Assembly: GCF_045063725.1 (NCBI RefSeq)
Contig: NZ_CP173695.1
Length of the DNA: 64,000 nucleotides
Direction: 5' to 3' (one strand)
Origin: Sellimonas catena
GTDB lineage: Bacteria; Bacillota; Clostridia; Lachnospirales; Lachnospiraceae
Positions 32,822 through 42,495 of this stretch are shown here, in pieces. The first letter of the stretch is position 1; each line of letters opens with the position of its first letter. The position numbers were made by a program, and so were the translations under genes. Under the pieces are notes generated by a model, which was given only the letters and a program-made list of their open reading frames with translations, did not search any database and was not told the DNA's origin.

Positions 32822-35800
32822 TTATTTGCTGAGCTGGTTTTCAAGCAGATCTACTGAAACCAGCGTAGAAACTCCCTTCTCCTGCATCGTAATTCCATAC
32901 AGTCTGTCCGCTGCTGTCATTGTTCCTCTCCGGTGGGTAATAACAATAAACTGCGTATTTTTCGTCAGTCTGTGAAGATACTGCGCAAACCTTGTAACAT
33001 TGGAATCGTCCAGGGCTGCTTCGATCTCGTCCAGCAGACAGAACGGCGACGGTTTCAGATTCTGAATCGCAAAGAGAAGCGCGATCGCCGTCAGCGCTTT
33101 TTCTCCACCGGAGAGCTGCATCATATTCTGAAGCTTCTTTCCCGGCGGCTGTGCAATGATCCGGATTCCCGCTTCCAGAATATCCTCGTCCTCCAGAAGC
33201 TCGAGTGTCCCTTTTCCGCCTCCAAAGAGCTGGCGGAAAACATTATGGAACTCTTCTTTTATCCTTGCGAACTGTTCCTCAAACTGCCTTCTCATGGCGG
33301 TATCCAGTTCTTCAATAATCTGTTTTAAGGTTGCCTCCGCTTCGATCAGGTCTTCATGCTGGTTTTTCAAAAAGAGATACCGTTCTTCCAGATTTTTAAA
33401 ATCTTCAATGGCATTGACATTGACATTGCCAAGGCTGCGGATCTCTGAGCGAAGCCGCTGAATCTCTTTCTTCATGAAGCCCAGATCTCCAATACTTTCA
33501 TCCCGGTACTGCTGCGCATGATTATAGGTGATCTCGTATTCTTCCCACATATAATTCATCTGCTTTTCCATCGTCTCCTCCAGCCCGTCCTTCTTTCCGC
33601 CAAGCCGGAAGGTTTCTTTATCAAGATCGGAAATCTGTTCCGAGATGGCATCGCGCTTTCCAAGGAATTCCTTATGTCTGCGGGAAAGTGTTTCCTTTTC
33701 CCCGGCATACTGCCCGATCTCCTGTTCGATCTCTTCGATCAGTTCTCCGGCTTCCCGGATCTTTTGTCCGGCCCGTTCCATCTCCTGCTCTTTTTCAGCA
33801 ATCGCTTTCTTATTGTCTCCCTGGTTTTCCTCCAGCAGTTTCTTTTCCTGTGTATACTTCGTATACTCCTGCCAGATACGTTCCTGATTTTCATTCAGGA
33901 AGATTTCTTTTTGTCCAAGTTCCGCAAAAACAAGATGTGCGTCCTCGGCACGTTTCTGTAAAATCTGTTCCTCTTCCTTCTTTTTCTCCAGCTTCTTCTG
34001 CTCTTCTTCCGTCTCCTTTTTCAGCCTTTCTTCCAGTTCTTCGGAAGTTCCCAGTTCGATTTCAATGGATTCCTGATTCTCCTGAAGTTCCCGGAGCTGG
34101 TTTTCATAGCTTTCGTTTTCTTTTAAAAGCTCCGCCTTTCGGTCAAGGATCGACTTCTGCCTGCTTTGTACCTGAGAAAGATTCATCTTTGCGGTATTCT
34201 GCCGGACGTATATCTTCTGCATCTCATCTTTGAGGCTGTCCATTTTCGCATAATATCCGGCACGCTCTTCTTTATGACGCTCCAAAGACTCCCTCGTCTG
34301 CTCCAGGTCCTTTTTGAGCATCTGTACGGTCTTTTCAAATTCCTCAATCTCACGCCGTCTGCTTAACAAACTGCTGGAATTTTTAAAAGCCCCTCCTGTC
34401 ATGGATCCACCCGGATTGAGAAGCTCTCCCTCCGGTGTCACCATCCGGACAGTTTGGCGGTATTTCCTTGCAAGACGGATACCCACGTCAATATTTTCCA
34501 CTACCACGGTACGGCCAAGAAGGTTCTTCATAAGACTTTTGAATTCTTCATCTGTCTCCACAAGCGTATGGGCAAGTCCGATGACACCGTCTTCTCTGAG
34601 CACTTCCGGCTTTGGGAACTCGGAACCCTTCACGCTGGTCAGAGGAAGGAACGTTGCCCGCCCGAATTTATGCTGTTTCAGATAAGTAATCATTCTTTTC
34701 GCGGTCTCTTCATCCCTCGTTACGATATTCTGGATGCTTCCGCCGAGTGCAGTCTCCACCGCAGTCTCGTACTTTTTCTCTACACGGATCAGATCCGCCA
34801 CAACTCCAAGGATGCCCTGCTCCCGGTTTTTCTGCTCCATGACTCTCCGGATACTGTTACCGTATCCTTCGTAGCGCTCGGTCATATTTTTCAAAGATTC
34901 CAGTCTGGACTGCTCTCTGTGATACGCACTCTGTCCAGTCTGAATCAGTCCATTTTCTTTTGTAATTTCTTCCTGAAGTCTTATAATTTCACTTTCATAC
35001 TGCGCAATCGTTTCCGAACAGGTACGGATCTGGGCGGAAAGCTCTTTCCATTCACTTTCATACTTTTCATATTCTGTCCGGTATACTTCCGTTTCCTGGG
35101 TAATCGTTAAGAGCTGCTGCGCAAGTCCTGTCTTCTGAACCCTGATCTGCTCTTTCATCGTATGAAAACGCTGTAGTTCGGCCTTTGTCGAAGCCCGCAC
35201 GGAAAGAATCTTCATAATCTCGTTTTTCTTTTCCTCGCTGGAAAGACTGATCCTGGCCATCTCCTCCTGAAGGCTCGTCAGATTCTCTTTTTCTTTCTCG
35301 CTCTGCGCTTCCTTCTCCCTCATCTGGGCTTCCAGATCTGCGCGCCGGCTTTTCAGTTCTTCAAGCTCGGTCTCCCGTTTCCGGATCTCTTCCTCAACAG
35401 TCTTTTTCCGCTCCAGATAATGGGCGTCGTTCATCCGCACGCTGTTGATCTGCTCTTTGAGAAGGTCAATGCTGTTCTCATACTGCTGCCGGATCAGTCT
35501 TGTATCATTCAGCTGCTTTCTCGCGGTCTCCGTCTGAAGGTCAATCTCCCCGATCCGGTTTTCTACTTCGGCATACTCCTCTTTCATGGCGTCATACCGC
35601 TTTCTCGATTCATCAAGCTCTTCCTGCGCACGTGCCAGAGCCTCTTCTGTTTCCTTTTCTTCCGCTTTTATCTTTTCTGTCTGAACGAGGAACAGATTGA
35701 CGTCCAGCTTTTTCATTTCTTCCCGTTTCTTCAGATACTCTCTCGCCGTCTCAGACTGCTTTTTAAGCGGTCCGTACTGCTTTTCCAGCTCCGAAAGGAT

Positions 35801-36379
35801 GTCTGTTACACGTACCAGATTCTGCTGCTCTTCTTCCAGCTTCTTCAAGGATGTATTTTTTCTCCGCTTGAATTTGACAATTCCCGCAGCCTCATCGAAC
35901 AACTCCCTCCGGTCTTCCGGTTTTCCGCTTAAGATCTTATCGATCTGACCCTGTCCGATGATTGAATATCCCTCTTTCCCGATTCCGGTATCATAAAACA
36001 GCTCGTTGATATCTTTCAATCTGCAGCTGCTTCCATTAATCAGGTACTCTGACTCACCGGAGCGATAAAGCTTTCTTGTCACAGTGACTTCCTCAAAATC
36101 AATCGGCAGCTTGTGGTCGGAGTTGTCCAGCGTGATCCCGACCGAGGCGTAGCTTAGAGGCTTTCGGTTCTCAGTTCCCGAAAAAATGACATCCTGCATG
36201 TTGCCTCCGCGAAGCTGCTTCGCCCTCTGCTCTCCTAATACCCACCGGACCGCGTCCGCGACGTTGCTCTTTCCACTTCCATTCGGCCCTACAATGCCGG
36301 TGATTCCATTATGAAACTGAAAGACGATTTTATTTGCAAAAGATTTAAATCCCTGTACTTCAATGCTTTTTAAATACAT
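32822..36379 (-). CDS. smc: Chromosome segregation protein SMC
   Basis: 1185 residues, normal full length. The N-terminal ATPase half has GPNGSGKSNVADAVRWVLGEQ. Two long coiled coils surround a hinge near the middle (residues about 500-650, with GVVADLIRVEKKYETAVETALGG), and the C-terminal half has LSGGEKALTAIALLFAI and FCLLDEIEAALD. SMC compacts and aligns chromosome arms with ScpA and ScpB, which are not in this window. It is preceded by rnc with an 8-nt gap and followed by ftsY. The start ATG has ATAGGAGAG upstream. Confidence 0.98.
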   Translation of the reverse strand: MYLKSIEVQGFKSFANKIVFQFHNGITGIVGPNGSGKSNVADAVRWVLGEQRAKQLRGGNMQDVIFSGTENRKPLSYASVGITLDNSDHKLPIDFEEVTVTRKLYRSGESEYLINGSSCRLKDINELFYDTGIGKEGYSIIGQGQIDKILSGKPEDRRELFDEAAGIVKFKRRKNTSLKKLEEEQQNLVRVTDILSELEKQYGPLKKQSETAREYLKKREEMKKLDVNLFLVQTEKIKAEEKETEEALARAQEELDESRKRYDAMKEEYAEVENRIGEIDLQTETARKQLNDTRLIRQQYENSIDLLKEQINSVRMNDAHYLERKKTVEEEIRKRETELEELKSRRADLEAQMREKEAQSEKEKENLTSLQEEMARISLSSEEKKNEIMKILSVRASTKAELQRFHTMKEQIRVQKTGLAQQLLTITQETEVYRTEYEKYESEWKELSAQIRTCSETIAQYESEIIRLQEEITKENGLIQTGQSAYHREQSRLESLKNMTERYEGYGNSIRRVMEQKNREQGILGVVADLIRVEKKYETAVETALGGSIQNIVTRDEETAKRMITYLKQHKFGRATFLPLTSVKGSEFPKPEVLREDGVIGLAHTLVETDEEFKSLMKNLLGRTVVVENIDVGIRLARKYRQTVRMVTPEGELLNPGGSMTGGAFKNSSSLLSRRREIEEFEKTVQMLKKDLEQTRESLERHKEERAGYYAKMDSLKDEMQKIYVRQNTAKMNLSQVQSRQKSILDRKAELLKENESYENQLRELQENQESIEIELGTSEELEERLKKETEEEQKKLEKKKEEEQILQKRAEDAHLVFAELGQKEIFLNENQERIWQEYTKYTQEKKLLEENQGDNKKAIAEKEQEMERAGQKIREAGELIEEIEQEIGQYAGEKETLSRRHKEFLGKRDAISEQISDLDKETFRLGGKKDGLEETMEKQMNYMWEEYEITYNHAQQYRDESIGDLGFMKKEIQRLRSEIRSLGNVNVNAIEDFKNLEERYLFLKNQHEDLIEAEATLKQIIEELDTAMRRQFEEQFARIKEEFHNVFRQLFGGGKGTLELLEDEDILEAGIRIIAQPPGKKLQNMMQLSGGEKALTAIALLFAIQNLKPSPFCLLDEIEAALDDSNVTRFAQYLHRLTKNTQFIVITHRRGTMTAADRLYGITMQEKGVSTLVSVDLLENQLSK

Positions 36380-36386
36380 AGCTCTC

Positions 36387-37073
36387 CTATCGTTTCTCCT
36401 GTAATTTCAAAATCGCCTGATATGCAGCCTGCTGTTCAGATGCTTTTTTGGTCCTTCCTTCGCCTTCCCCGTAGATCTGTTCTCCGATCCTGACTGCCGT
36501 ACAGAAACTTTTATTGTGGTCCGGTCCTTCCTCCCGGATCAGTTCATAGGAAACCTGATCATCAGAATTTCCCTGTACAATTTCCTGCAGGATAGTCTTG
36601 CTATCAAAAAAGAGCTTCTTGTTTTCCAGGTCATTGAGGATAAACCGGTGAATGAACTCTTTTGCGCTAGCAAACCCACCGTCCAGATAAATCGCTCCAA
36701 TCAGCGCTTCCATCGCGTCAGATGTAACCGAATCCCGTTTTCTTCCGCCCGTTGCCTCTTCACCTTTTCCGAGCATCAGATATTCCCCCAGTTTGATATC
36801 TCTGGCACAAAAAGCAAGCGCCGGTTCACATACCATACTTGCCCTCTTTTTGGTCAGTTCACCTTCCGGCATTGTCTCATACTCAAAAAAAAGAAATTCG
36901 CTGGATACAACTTCAAGTACTGCATCGCCCAGAAACTCCAGCCGCTCATTACATTCATATTTCTTCATGTGCTTTTCGTTCACATAGGAGCTGTGTCTCA
37001 AAGCATGACGCAGAAGTTCCGGATTCCGGAACTGATAATCAATTGTTCTTTCTAGTTCTTTGATCTTTCTCAT
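36387..37073 (-). CDS. rnc: Ribonuclease III
   Basis: About 228 residues. The N-terminal catalytic domain contains CNERLEFLGDAVLEVVSSEFLF with the metal-binding acidic residues, and the second catalytic cluster lies in VTSDAMEALIGAIYLDGG. A C-terminal double-stranded RNA-binding domain ends in KKASEQQAAYQAIL. It cleaves dsRNA, including the rRNA precursor. ATG 37073 follows GGGGG; an in-frame codon at 37091 would lie within the acpP terminator region. A hairpin terminator (37094-37114) separates it from acpP, so rnc is probably expressed by read-through. Confidence 0.96.
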   Translation of the reverse strand: MRKIKELERTIDYQFRNPELLRHALRHSSYVNEKHMKKYECNERLEFLGDAVLEVVSSEFLFFEYETMPEGELTKKRASMVCEPALAFCARDIKLGEYLMLGKGEEATGGRKRDSVTSDAMEALIGAIYLDGGFASAKEFIHRFILNDLENKKLFFDSKTILQEIVQGNSDDQVSYELIREEGPDHNKSFCTAVRIGEQIYGEGEGRTKKASEQQAAYQAILKLQEKR

Positions 37074-37093
37074 AAAACCCCCAATTAGCACGA

Positions 37094-37114
37094 AAAAGCC
37101 CTGACGGGCTTTTC
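37094..37114 (-). terminator. Attenuating terminator between acpP and rnc
   Basis: AAAGCCC/GGGCTTT stem with a 4-nt loop and a U-run on the minus strand, located between the acpP stop and the rnc start. Confidence 0.8.
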
Positions 37115-37126
37115 CGCATTTATGTT

Positions 37127-37360
37127 TTAATTATTTGTTGCCGTTCTGATCTGCTCTACTGCGTCTCCCACTGTCACGATTTTTTCCGCATCATCATTAT
37201 CAATCTCGATATCGAATTCTTCCTCGATTCCCATGATAATCTGGAAAATGTCCAAAGAATCTGCTCCCAAATCGTCTACAAATGTAGTCTCCATTGTGAT
37301 GTCTGAGGCATCCACATTTAATACATCTGCGATAATCCCCTGTAATTTTTCAAATTCCAT
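37127..37360 (-). CDS. acpP: Acyl carrier protein
   Basis: 77 residues, acidic and helical, a complete ACP. The phosphopantetheine attachment serine is in GADSLDIFQIIMGIEEEFDIE. It carries growing acyl chains for fatty acid synthesis. It follows plsX by about 24 nt, the classic plsX-acpP pairing, and is followed by an intrinsic terminator that should keep its mRNA more abundant than that of rnc. RBS AAGGAAGGA. Confidence 0.97.
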   Translation of the reverse strand: MEFEKLQGIIADVLNVDASDITMETTFVDDLGADSLDIFQIIMGIEEEFDIEIDNDDAEKIVTVGDAVEQIRTATNN

Positions 37361-37383
37361 AGTTACATTCCTTCCTTAAAAGT

Positions 37384-38397
37384 TTATTCTTTCTCTTTCT
37401 GAATGCATTCTCTGATTTTCTCATTAATCTTCTGCTCTTTGAAGGTCACGCACTGAATAATGGAGTTGCAGACCTCACGTGCCTTTGAGTTGCCGTGTGT
37501 CTTTACAACCAGGCCATTGAGACCAAGCAGCGGTGCTCCGCCGTACTCGCTTGCGTCAAATCCCTTCATCGTCTCCTTCAGCGCCGGTTTTACAAGCAGT
37601 GCTCCGATTTTTGTCCTGAGGCTCTTCATCATGCCTTCCTTGATCTTATCAACCAGCACCCCTCCGACGCCCTCATAAAGTTTCAGGATAATATTGCCCG
37701 CGAAAGCCTCGCAGACAATGACATCCGCGTCACCATACGGAATATTGCGCGCCTCGATGCTCCCGGTAAAATTAATATCCGGGCATGCCTTCAGCATCGG
37801 GAACGTCTCTTTCACAAGGGCGTTGCCCTTCTCCTCCTCAGCACCGATATTGACAATCGCCACTTTCGGATTCTTCACGCCCATAACATGCTCCATATAG
37901 ATCGAGCCCATTTTTGCAAACTGCACCAGATGGGACGGTCTGGCATCTACGTTTGCTCCGCAGTCGATCAAAAGCGAAAATCCCTTTTTGGTCGGTAAAA
38001 GCGGTGCAAGGGGCGGCCTCTCCACTCCTTTGATTCTCCCTACAATGACCTGTCCTCCAACGAGAATGGCTCCGGAGCTTCCTGCCGATACAAACGCGTC
38101 GGCCTCTCCTTTTTTAACCATATTCATCGCTACGACAATCGAAGAATCCTTTTTTCTGCGGATTGCCATTACCGGCGGCTCCGCGGTCTCAATCACTTCA
38201 CTGGCGCCCTTGATCTCAATCTGCTCTTTGTCGTAAGTATATTTGGCAAGCTCTTCTTTTATGATGTCTTCTTTCCCGACAATCAATACCTGAATATCCC
38301 TGCGCTTATTTACTGCGTCAACAGCGCCTTTAATGATTTCCACCGGGGCATTATCCCCTCCCATGGCGTCGAGCGCCACTTTCGTGTATTCTGCCAT
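37384..38397 (-). CDS. plsX: Phosphate acyltransferase PlsX
   Basis: 337 residues, full length. The N-terminus VALDAMGGDNAPVEIIKGAVDA is diagnostic, with LIDCGANVDARP and SGSIEARNIPYGDADVIVCEAFAGN later. It converts acyl-ACP to acyl-phosphate for phospholipid synthesis with PlsY. In related genomes plsX usually follows rpmF directly; here thrE, ykvI and the grd block stand between. The start has AGGAGGTAG. Confidence 0.97.
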   Translation of the reverse strand: MAEYTKVALDAMGGDNAPVEIIKGAVDAVNKRRDIQVLIVGKEDIIKEELAKYTYDKEQIEIKGASEVIETAEPPVMAIRRKKDSSIVVAMNMVKKGEADAFVSAGSSGAILVGGQVIVGRIKGVERPPLAPLLPTKKGFSLLIDCGANVDARPSHLVQFAKMGSIYMEHVMGVKNPKVAIVNIGAEEEKGNALVKETFPMLKACPDINFTGSIEARNIPYGDADVIVCEAFAGNIILKLYEGVGGVLVDKIKEGMMKSLRTKIGALLVKPALKETMKGFDASEYGGAPLLGLNGLVVKTHGNSKAREVCNSIIQCVTFKEQKINEKIRECIQKEKE

Positions 38398-38468
38398 GCT
38401 TCTACCTCCTGCATTCTATCAGTAATTCTACTAGACATTGTTATAAAAATCAATGCTTTTCTATCTTT

Positions 38469-39704
38469 TTAAGAACTCTTGCCAACGCGGTATTCCCGTT
38501 TCAGCGCACTCATAATGACTCTGGATGCTACATCCACGATATTGAATCCAAAGGCAATCGCAAGACATGTGGTGGCTAGAAGGATTCCTTCACTGGAAAT
38601 GAGCGCGGAATCATTGCTTACAAAACCGTACATCATATAGTACAGATTTGGTCCCGGAATCAAAGGAAATACAGATGCTGTCAGGAAAATCGTCGATGGT
38701 GCCTTATTGACTCTGGACATGATAAATGCATAAAATCCGACAAATACCGCTGCAATCAATGTAGCAAGAAAGTTGCTCGGTTCAATGGCAAATACGAGAG
38801 CATAAATTCCCCATGTAATAAACGCACCAACTCCCGAGTAGAATACCTGACGTCCCCGGACTTTAAACCATATGGCAAAACCGATACAGGCAATCGTACA
38901 GGAAACAAGCTGCATCGGAACACTTGGTGTCAGCATAAATCCTTCCATGGATCTTGCATGAAAGACCATCATGGGAAGCGCGATCCCAAGAGCAATTCCT
39001 GTTGCCCCGAGAATGGAATTTAAAATATTAATGGACCCGGATATAAAGTCCCGCTGCAGTAACTCGCGGAATCCATTGGTCGTACCAAGTCCACTGATCA
39101 GCAGCATGACAATCCCGATCATGATTCTGTCGGGATGTGTTCCGATTCCATTTCTGGTCGCCAGGATAATAATGATCTCAGATAAAAAGGCAAGGATCAG
39201 ATTATAAATCATCAGATTTCCTTCCCTTGTGCTCAGCCATTTTCCAACAAATACAATCATCAGTGAAACAACCACAGCAACAATCGCATCCATAAATCCG
39301 CACCCGAAGAATACGGCAAATCCGGCACCTCCCATGACTCCCGCCACATACCGGAGAATTTCCGGCTGTTCCGGCCGGTTCATCACTTCCTCAAACTTGA
39401 TCTTCAGCTGATCCGCATCCGGCTTATGGGCACAGACATATCTGGAAAGATTGTTCAGATAGTCCAGCCGGTCAAAATCATTCTCCGATGTCTCGATATG
39501 CCTTACCTGAGTGATAAACTCTCCTTCCGGCGTCTTCGCTGTCACCTGAATGTTGCTCGGAATAACAAATACATCATATCTGACAAATCCATAACTTTTC
39601 AGCATTCTGTAAAGGGCATCCTCCAACCGGAAATTTTCCGCTCCGCTTTTCAGCATCTCTTCTCCGATATCCAGGATGCCTTCAATAATTCTGTTGTAGT
39701 CCAT
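38469..39704 (-). CDS. Threonine/serine exporter, ThrE family (fused form)
   Basis: 411 residues. The N-terminal cytosolic DUF1212-type region begins with RIIEGILDIGEEMLKSGAENFRLEDAL and is followed by about nine to ten membrane helices spanning DUF1212 and the DUF3815-type C-terminal half (FYSGVGAFITWGIYALVFAIEPSNFLATLIAAVFVGF). In other Bacillota these halves are often two genes; here they are one. The family exports threonine and serine in Corynebacterium; the substrate here is inferred. It lies upstream of plsX with a 71-nt gap and after a terminator that ends the ykvI transcript. The start has GTGAGGTAGAAGG. Confidence 0.85.
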   Translation of the reverse strand: MDYNRIIEGILDIGEEMLKSGAENFRLEDALYRMLKSYGFVRYDVFVIPSNIQVTAKTPEGEFITQVRHIETSENDFDRLDYLNNLSRYVCAHKPDADQLKIKFEEVMNRPEQPEILRYVAGVMGGAGFAVFFGCGFMDAIVAVVVSLMIVFVGKWLSTREGNLMIYNLILAFLSEIIIILATRNGIGTHPDRIMIGIVMLLISGLGTTNGFRELLQRDFISGSINILNSILGATGIALGIALPMMVFHARSMEGFMLTPSVPMQLVSCTIACIGFAIWFKVRGRQVFYSGVGAFITWGIYALVFAIEPSNFLATLIAAVFVGFYAFIMSRVNKAPSTIFLTASVFPLIPGPNLYYMMYGFVSNDSALISSEGILLATTCLAIAFGFNIVDVASRVIMSALKREYRVGKSS

Positions 39705-39853
39705 CCTTCTACCTCACTCCACTTTCTTTTTTCTTTCTTAAGCACTTTCCTATTCTAGCAAATAATAATCGATTTTTCATCCCTTTTCTAAAAGAATTCC
39801 TCTTCTTTTACAAATTTCTTACAATTGTGGTTGAGTCTGCCCGCACTCCACAC

Positions 39854-39886
39854 AAAAAACAGCAACCGTTTCGATTGCTGTTTTTT
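39854..39886. terminator. Terminator after ykvI
   Basis: A perfect 12-bp inverted repeat AAAAAACAGCAA/TTGCTGTTTTTT (39854-39865 with 39875-39886), 25 nt past the ykvI stop. The A and T tracts make it usable in both directions. Confidence 0.9.
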
Positions 39887-39911
39887 ACAGACAGATATTT
39901 TCTGCAAATAG

Positions 39912-41057
39912 CTATGCTTTTTTCCTTTTAGCAAGGAAATCTGTAATATTTTTCTTAATCATAAACAGAATTAACACTGCTCCGACATAACCATTCAGAA
40001 CATAAATAACATTAACGAGTGTTCTGAATGGAAGGAACAGCCCGACGATCAGCCCTACAACCGCAAGAACAACTGTCAAAATTTTAAAACGGGAAGTTCC
40101 TTCTTTTGCGAAACGGGATGCCGGATTATAGAGCAGCGGAACAGCTGTCGTATAAATACCTGCAAATACAACAATTGCAAAAATAGCAGAAAACGGTTTC
40201 CAGATCTTCATGGCAAGAATCAGGTTCGGAATATCTGCATTCCATACATAAGCGCTTCCGTCCTCAAGCGGAGTATTGATATTGGCAATCTGGCCGAAAG
40301 AGATCAAAGCAATTGCAACACACACAGCAACCGTGCCGCCTACGATACCATAGTTAAGATCTTTTTTCTTGTTCTTGGATCCCAGCGCTGCCGTAAAACT
40401 TGCAAACCACAGAAGAACAAATCCTGCATAGGAAGCTGCTGAAATAAACCAGTTCGCACCTGCATTTTTGATCGTTTCTCCCTCTGCTGCTCCTGCATAG
40501 GCACCTGTCCGGATAACTTCCAGTCCTGCCGGAATATTGCCTGCATCCTGAATCACCGTAACAAGACCGATAAAAATACAAAGTACAACGATAATCGGCC
40601 CTACGACACCAATGGCATCAACGAGAGAATTCAGTCCGCCGACTACTGTAATTGTCGTAAGGATTGTAAGGATGACTGCACCTGCCCAGTTCGGAAGTCC
40701 GTACTCCTGATTCAATGTAGATGCCGCACCGCCGATCATAACCCAAAATGACATATAGCAGAAAATCGTAGAATAATAGTCACAAAATGTTCCTACATAT
40801 TTTCCGCAAAAATATTTGTAAACATCATTTCCGTGTTCAAACCTCTGTTCAGCGCCTGCTTTCGCAAAGTTAAAATTGTAATACAGAAACATGACCGCAA
40901 AGCCAAGAATAACCAGAATTGACTGCCAGCCATATGCTGTATAGTATTGAATGATCTCCTGGCCTGTCGCAAATCCGGATCCGATGGTAAACGCGATTAC
41001 CGCTCCTGCCAGAATCAGAACTCTCTTCCAGTTCACTGCGCCGTTCTCTTTGCCCAT
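39912..41057 (-). CDS. YkvI-family membrane protein, probable transporter
   Basis: 381 residues with about ten membrane helices. The first helix contains ITGSGFATGQEIIQYY-like sequence (AFTIGSGFATGQEIIQYYTA), the family signature resembling the glycine-rich substrate/ion site of APC-superfamily transporters. The C-terminus is short and basic (DFLAKRKKA). The YkvI family has no firmly established substrate. It directly follows grdB after a terminator (41085-41120), so it is probably in the same regulon. A reasonable guess is uptake of the amine or amino acid used by the reductase; that is inference. RBS GGAGGGG. Confidence 0.82.
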   Translation of the reverse strand: MGKENGAVNWKRVLILAGAVIAFTIGSGFATGQEIIQYYTAYGWQSILVILGFAVMFLYYNFNFAKAGAEQRFEHGNDVYKYFCGKYVGTFCDYYSTIFCYMSFWVMIGGAASTLNQEYGLPNWAGAVILTILTTITVVGGLNSLVDAIGVVGPIIVVLCIFIGLVTVIQDAGNIPAGLEVIRTGAYAGAAEGETIKNAGANWFISAASYAGFVLLWFASFTAALGSKNKKKDLNYGIVGGTVAVCVAIALISFGQIANINTPLEDGSAYVWNADIPNLILAMKIWKPFSAIFAIVVFAGIYTTAVPLLYNPASRFAKEGTSRFKILTVVLAVVGLIVGLFLPFRTLVNVIYVLNGYVGAVLILFMIKKNITDFLAKRKKA

Positions 41058-41084
41058 AGAGTCCCCTCCTATCCATCAAAAATT

Positions 41085-41120
41085 AAAAAACGGGTACAGT
41101 ACAGATCTGTACTGTACCCG
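41085..41120 (-). terminator. Terminator/attenuator after grdB
   Basis: A perfect 30-bp palindrome at 41091-41120 (core CAGATCTG, arms CGGGTACAGTA) followed by six U on the minus strand. It lies between the grdB stop and the ykvI RBS. Confidence 0.9.
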
Positions 41121-41151
41121 GATTCTGTTATTATTTTTTAGTTATCTTTCT

Positions 41152-42474
41152 TTAGAAATTGTCTTTTTCAAATACGGTCTGCTCGGTTACTTCAGTTTGA
41201 AGTGCTTTGAGCGCCCGGCGTACCATTCTCTTACGGATCTTCTTGGAATCCACTTCGCCCTGGGTTGGATCACCAAGCGGATACGGAATACCAACACCTG
41301 GGATAATTCTGTTGGCGCCGATTGTAAGGGAAATCGGAACTACCGTTGCCATATGTACTACCGGAACCCCATATTTTTCGATTCCTTTAACCATCGTTGC
41401 ACCGCAACGAGTACAGGTACCTCATGTGCTGACGAGGATAACCCCGTCAACATGCTCCTGTTCTGTGAGGATCTTACCGATCTCATCACCAAATTTTGCT
41501 GCAGATCCTGTCGCAGTTCCTGTACCTGTTGTTGTACAGAAGAAGTTTACGAGTTCACCGAACTCTCCGTCTCTTTCCATTTCACGAAGTACATCAAGCG
41601 GAACTACCAGGTTCGGATTTGCCATAACGAACTGACGGTCATATCCACCATGGATTGTTGTAAACTCTTCCGGGCTCATAGAATCTTTTCCTTCGATGGA
41701 GTAGATTCCGAACTTCGTTGCATTGGAAGATTCGATATGATCCGGGTTTCCAACCGGAACAACACCACCGGAAGTAACAACCGCGATCTTCGCATGTTTG
41801 ATATCCTTGATTGCCGGTGCAGGCGGTACCCTGTCAAATTTCGGCATCGGAAGGTCTGTCTCAAACGGCTCGCCTTTCATCTTCTTTACAAGCATCTTGA
41901 TGGCACGTTCGGATCCTCTTTCTTCCGCGAAGTAGTTGACACGGATTCCTCTTTCGTGATAATTTTCTTCATTCGGTCCAAGAATCTCTTCGCCTGTTGC
42001 CATCTTCTTGATCAGATTTACGATGGACGGAAGTACTTTTCTCATTGTAGCTGCGGAGTTTCCTGTCTTTACTGTGATCACGTCCTTGCGGAACATATCA
42101 ACACCAGGGTTCTCCTCATAGGCTGCTGTCAGCACCGGAATACCGAGTCTTTCTTCCACTGCTTTACAGATCGTTCCACATGCAACGCCGTAACGTCCTG
42201 CGTTGAATGCCGGTCCTGCAAAGAAGACGTCCGGTTCATATTTCTTTACCATGTCGATAATCGTATCGGTTGCTTCATCCAGATTTTCTCCGAAATAGTT
42301 GTCACCGCAGATTACTGTAGCTACGATTTCATAATCTTCACCAAGAGCCTGTGCAAGAGCTGCTCCTGGTCCAAGAGCCTCTTCTCTTACTTCCGGTTTG
42401 TAATCTGCCTTTTCCTCACCGCCGATACCGGCAAAGAACTGGTTAATATAATGAACAATTTTATATTTTGCCAT
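41152..42474 (-). CDS. grdB: Glycine/betaine/sarcosine reductase-type selenoprotein B (in-frame UGA = Sec)
   Basis: About 440 residues when the in-frame TGA at 41422-41424 is read as selenocysteine (residue 351). The reading frame continues across it as LVSTUGTCTRCGATM, the UxxCxxC redox motif of GrdB/GrdF/GrdI. Without recoding, the gene would look like two adjacent pieces (41422-42492 and 41152-41394). A 17-nt hairpin starts 11 nt after the UGA (41394-41410). GrdB-type subunits bind the amine substrate with the pyruvoyl subunit and pass a carboxymethyl group to GrdA. The substrate (glycine, sarcosine, betaine or another amine) is not determined. ATG 42474 has GGAGGATCC; grdE lies just upstream. 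Confidence 0.93.
41394..41410 (-). promoter_or_regulatory. SECIS-like hairpin for selenocysteine insertion
   Basis: On the minus strand TCGTTGC-GGT-GCAACGA folds as a 7-bp stem with a 3-nt G-containing loop. It begins 11 nt downstream of the UGA at 41422-41424. This size and spacing match the minimal bacterial SECIS element. Confidence 0.8.
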
Positions 42475-42495
42475 TTTGGATCCTCCTTCCAAATC

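Noticed and set aside
41152..41394. A separate 80-residue gene downstream of a truncated grdB
   Set aside because: Its sequence is the continuation of GrdB after the UGA; it has no proper RBS of its own, and the joined frame matches the family length.
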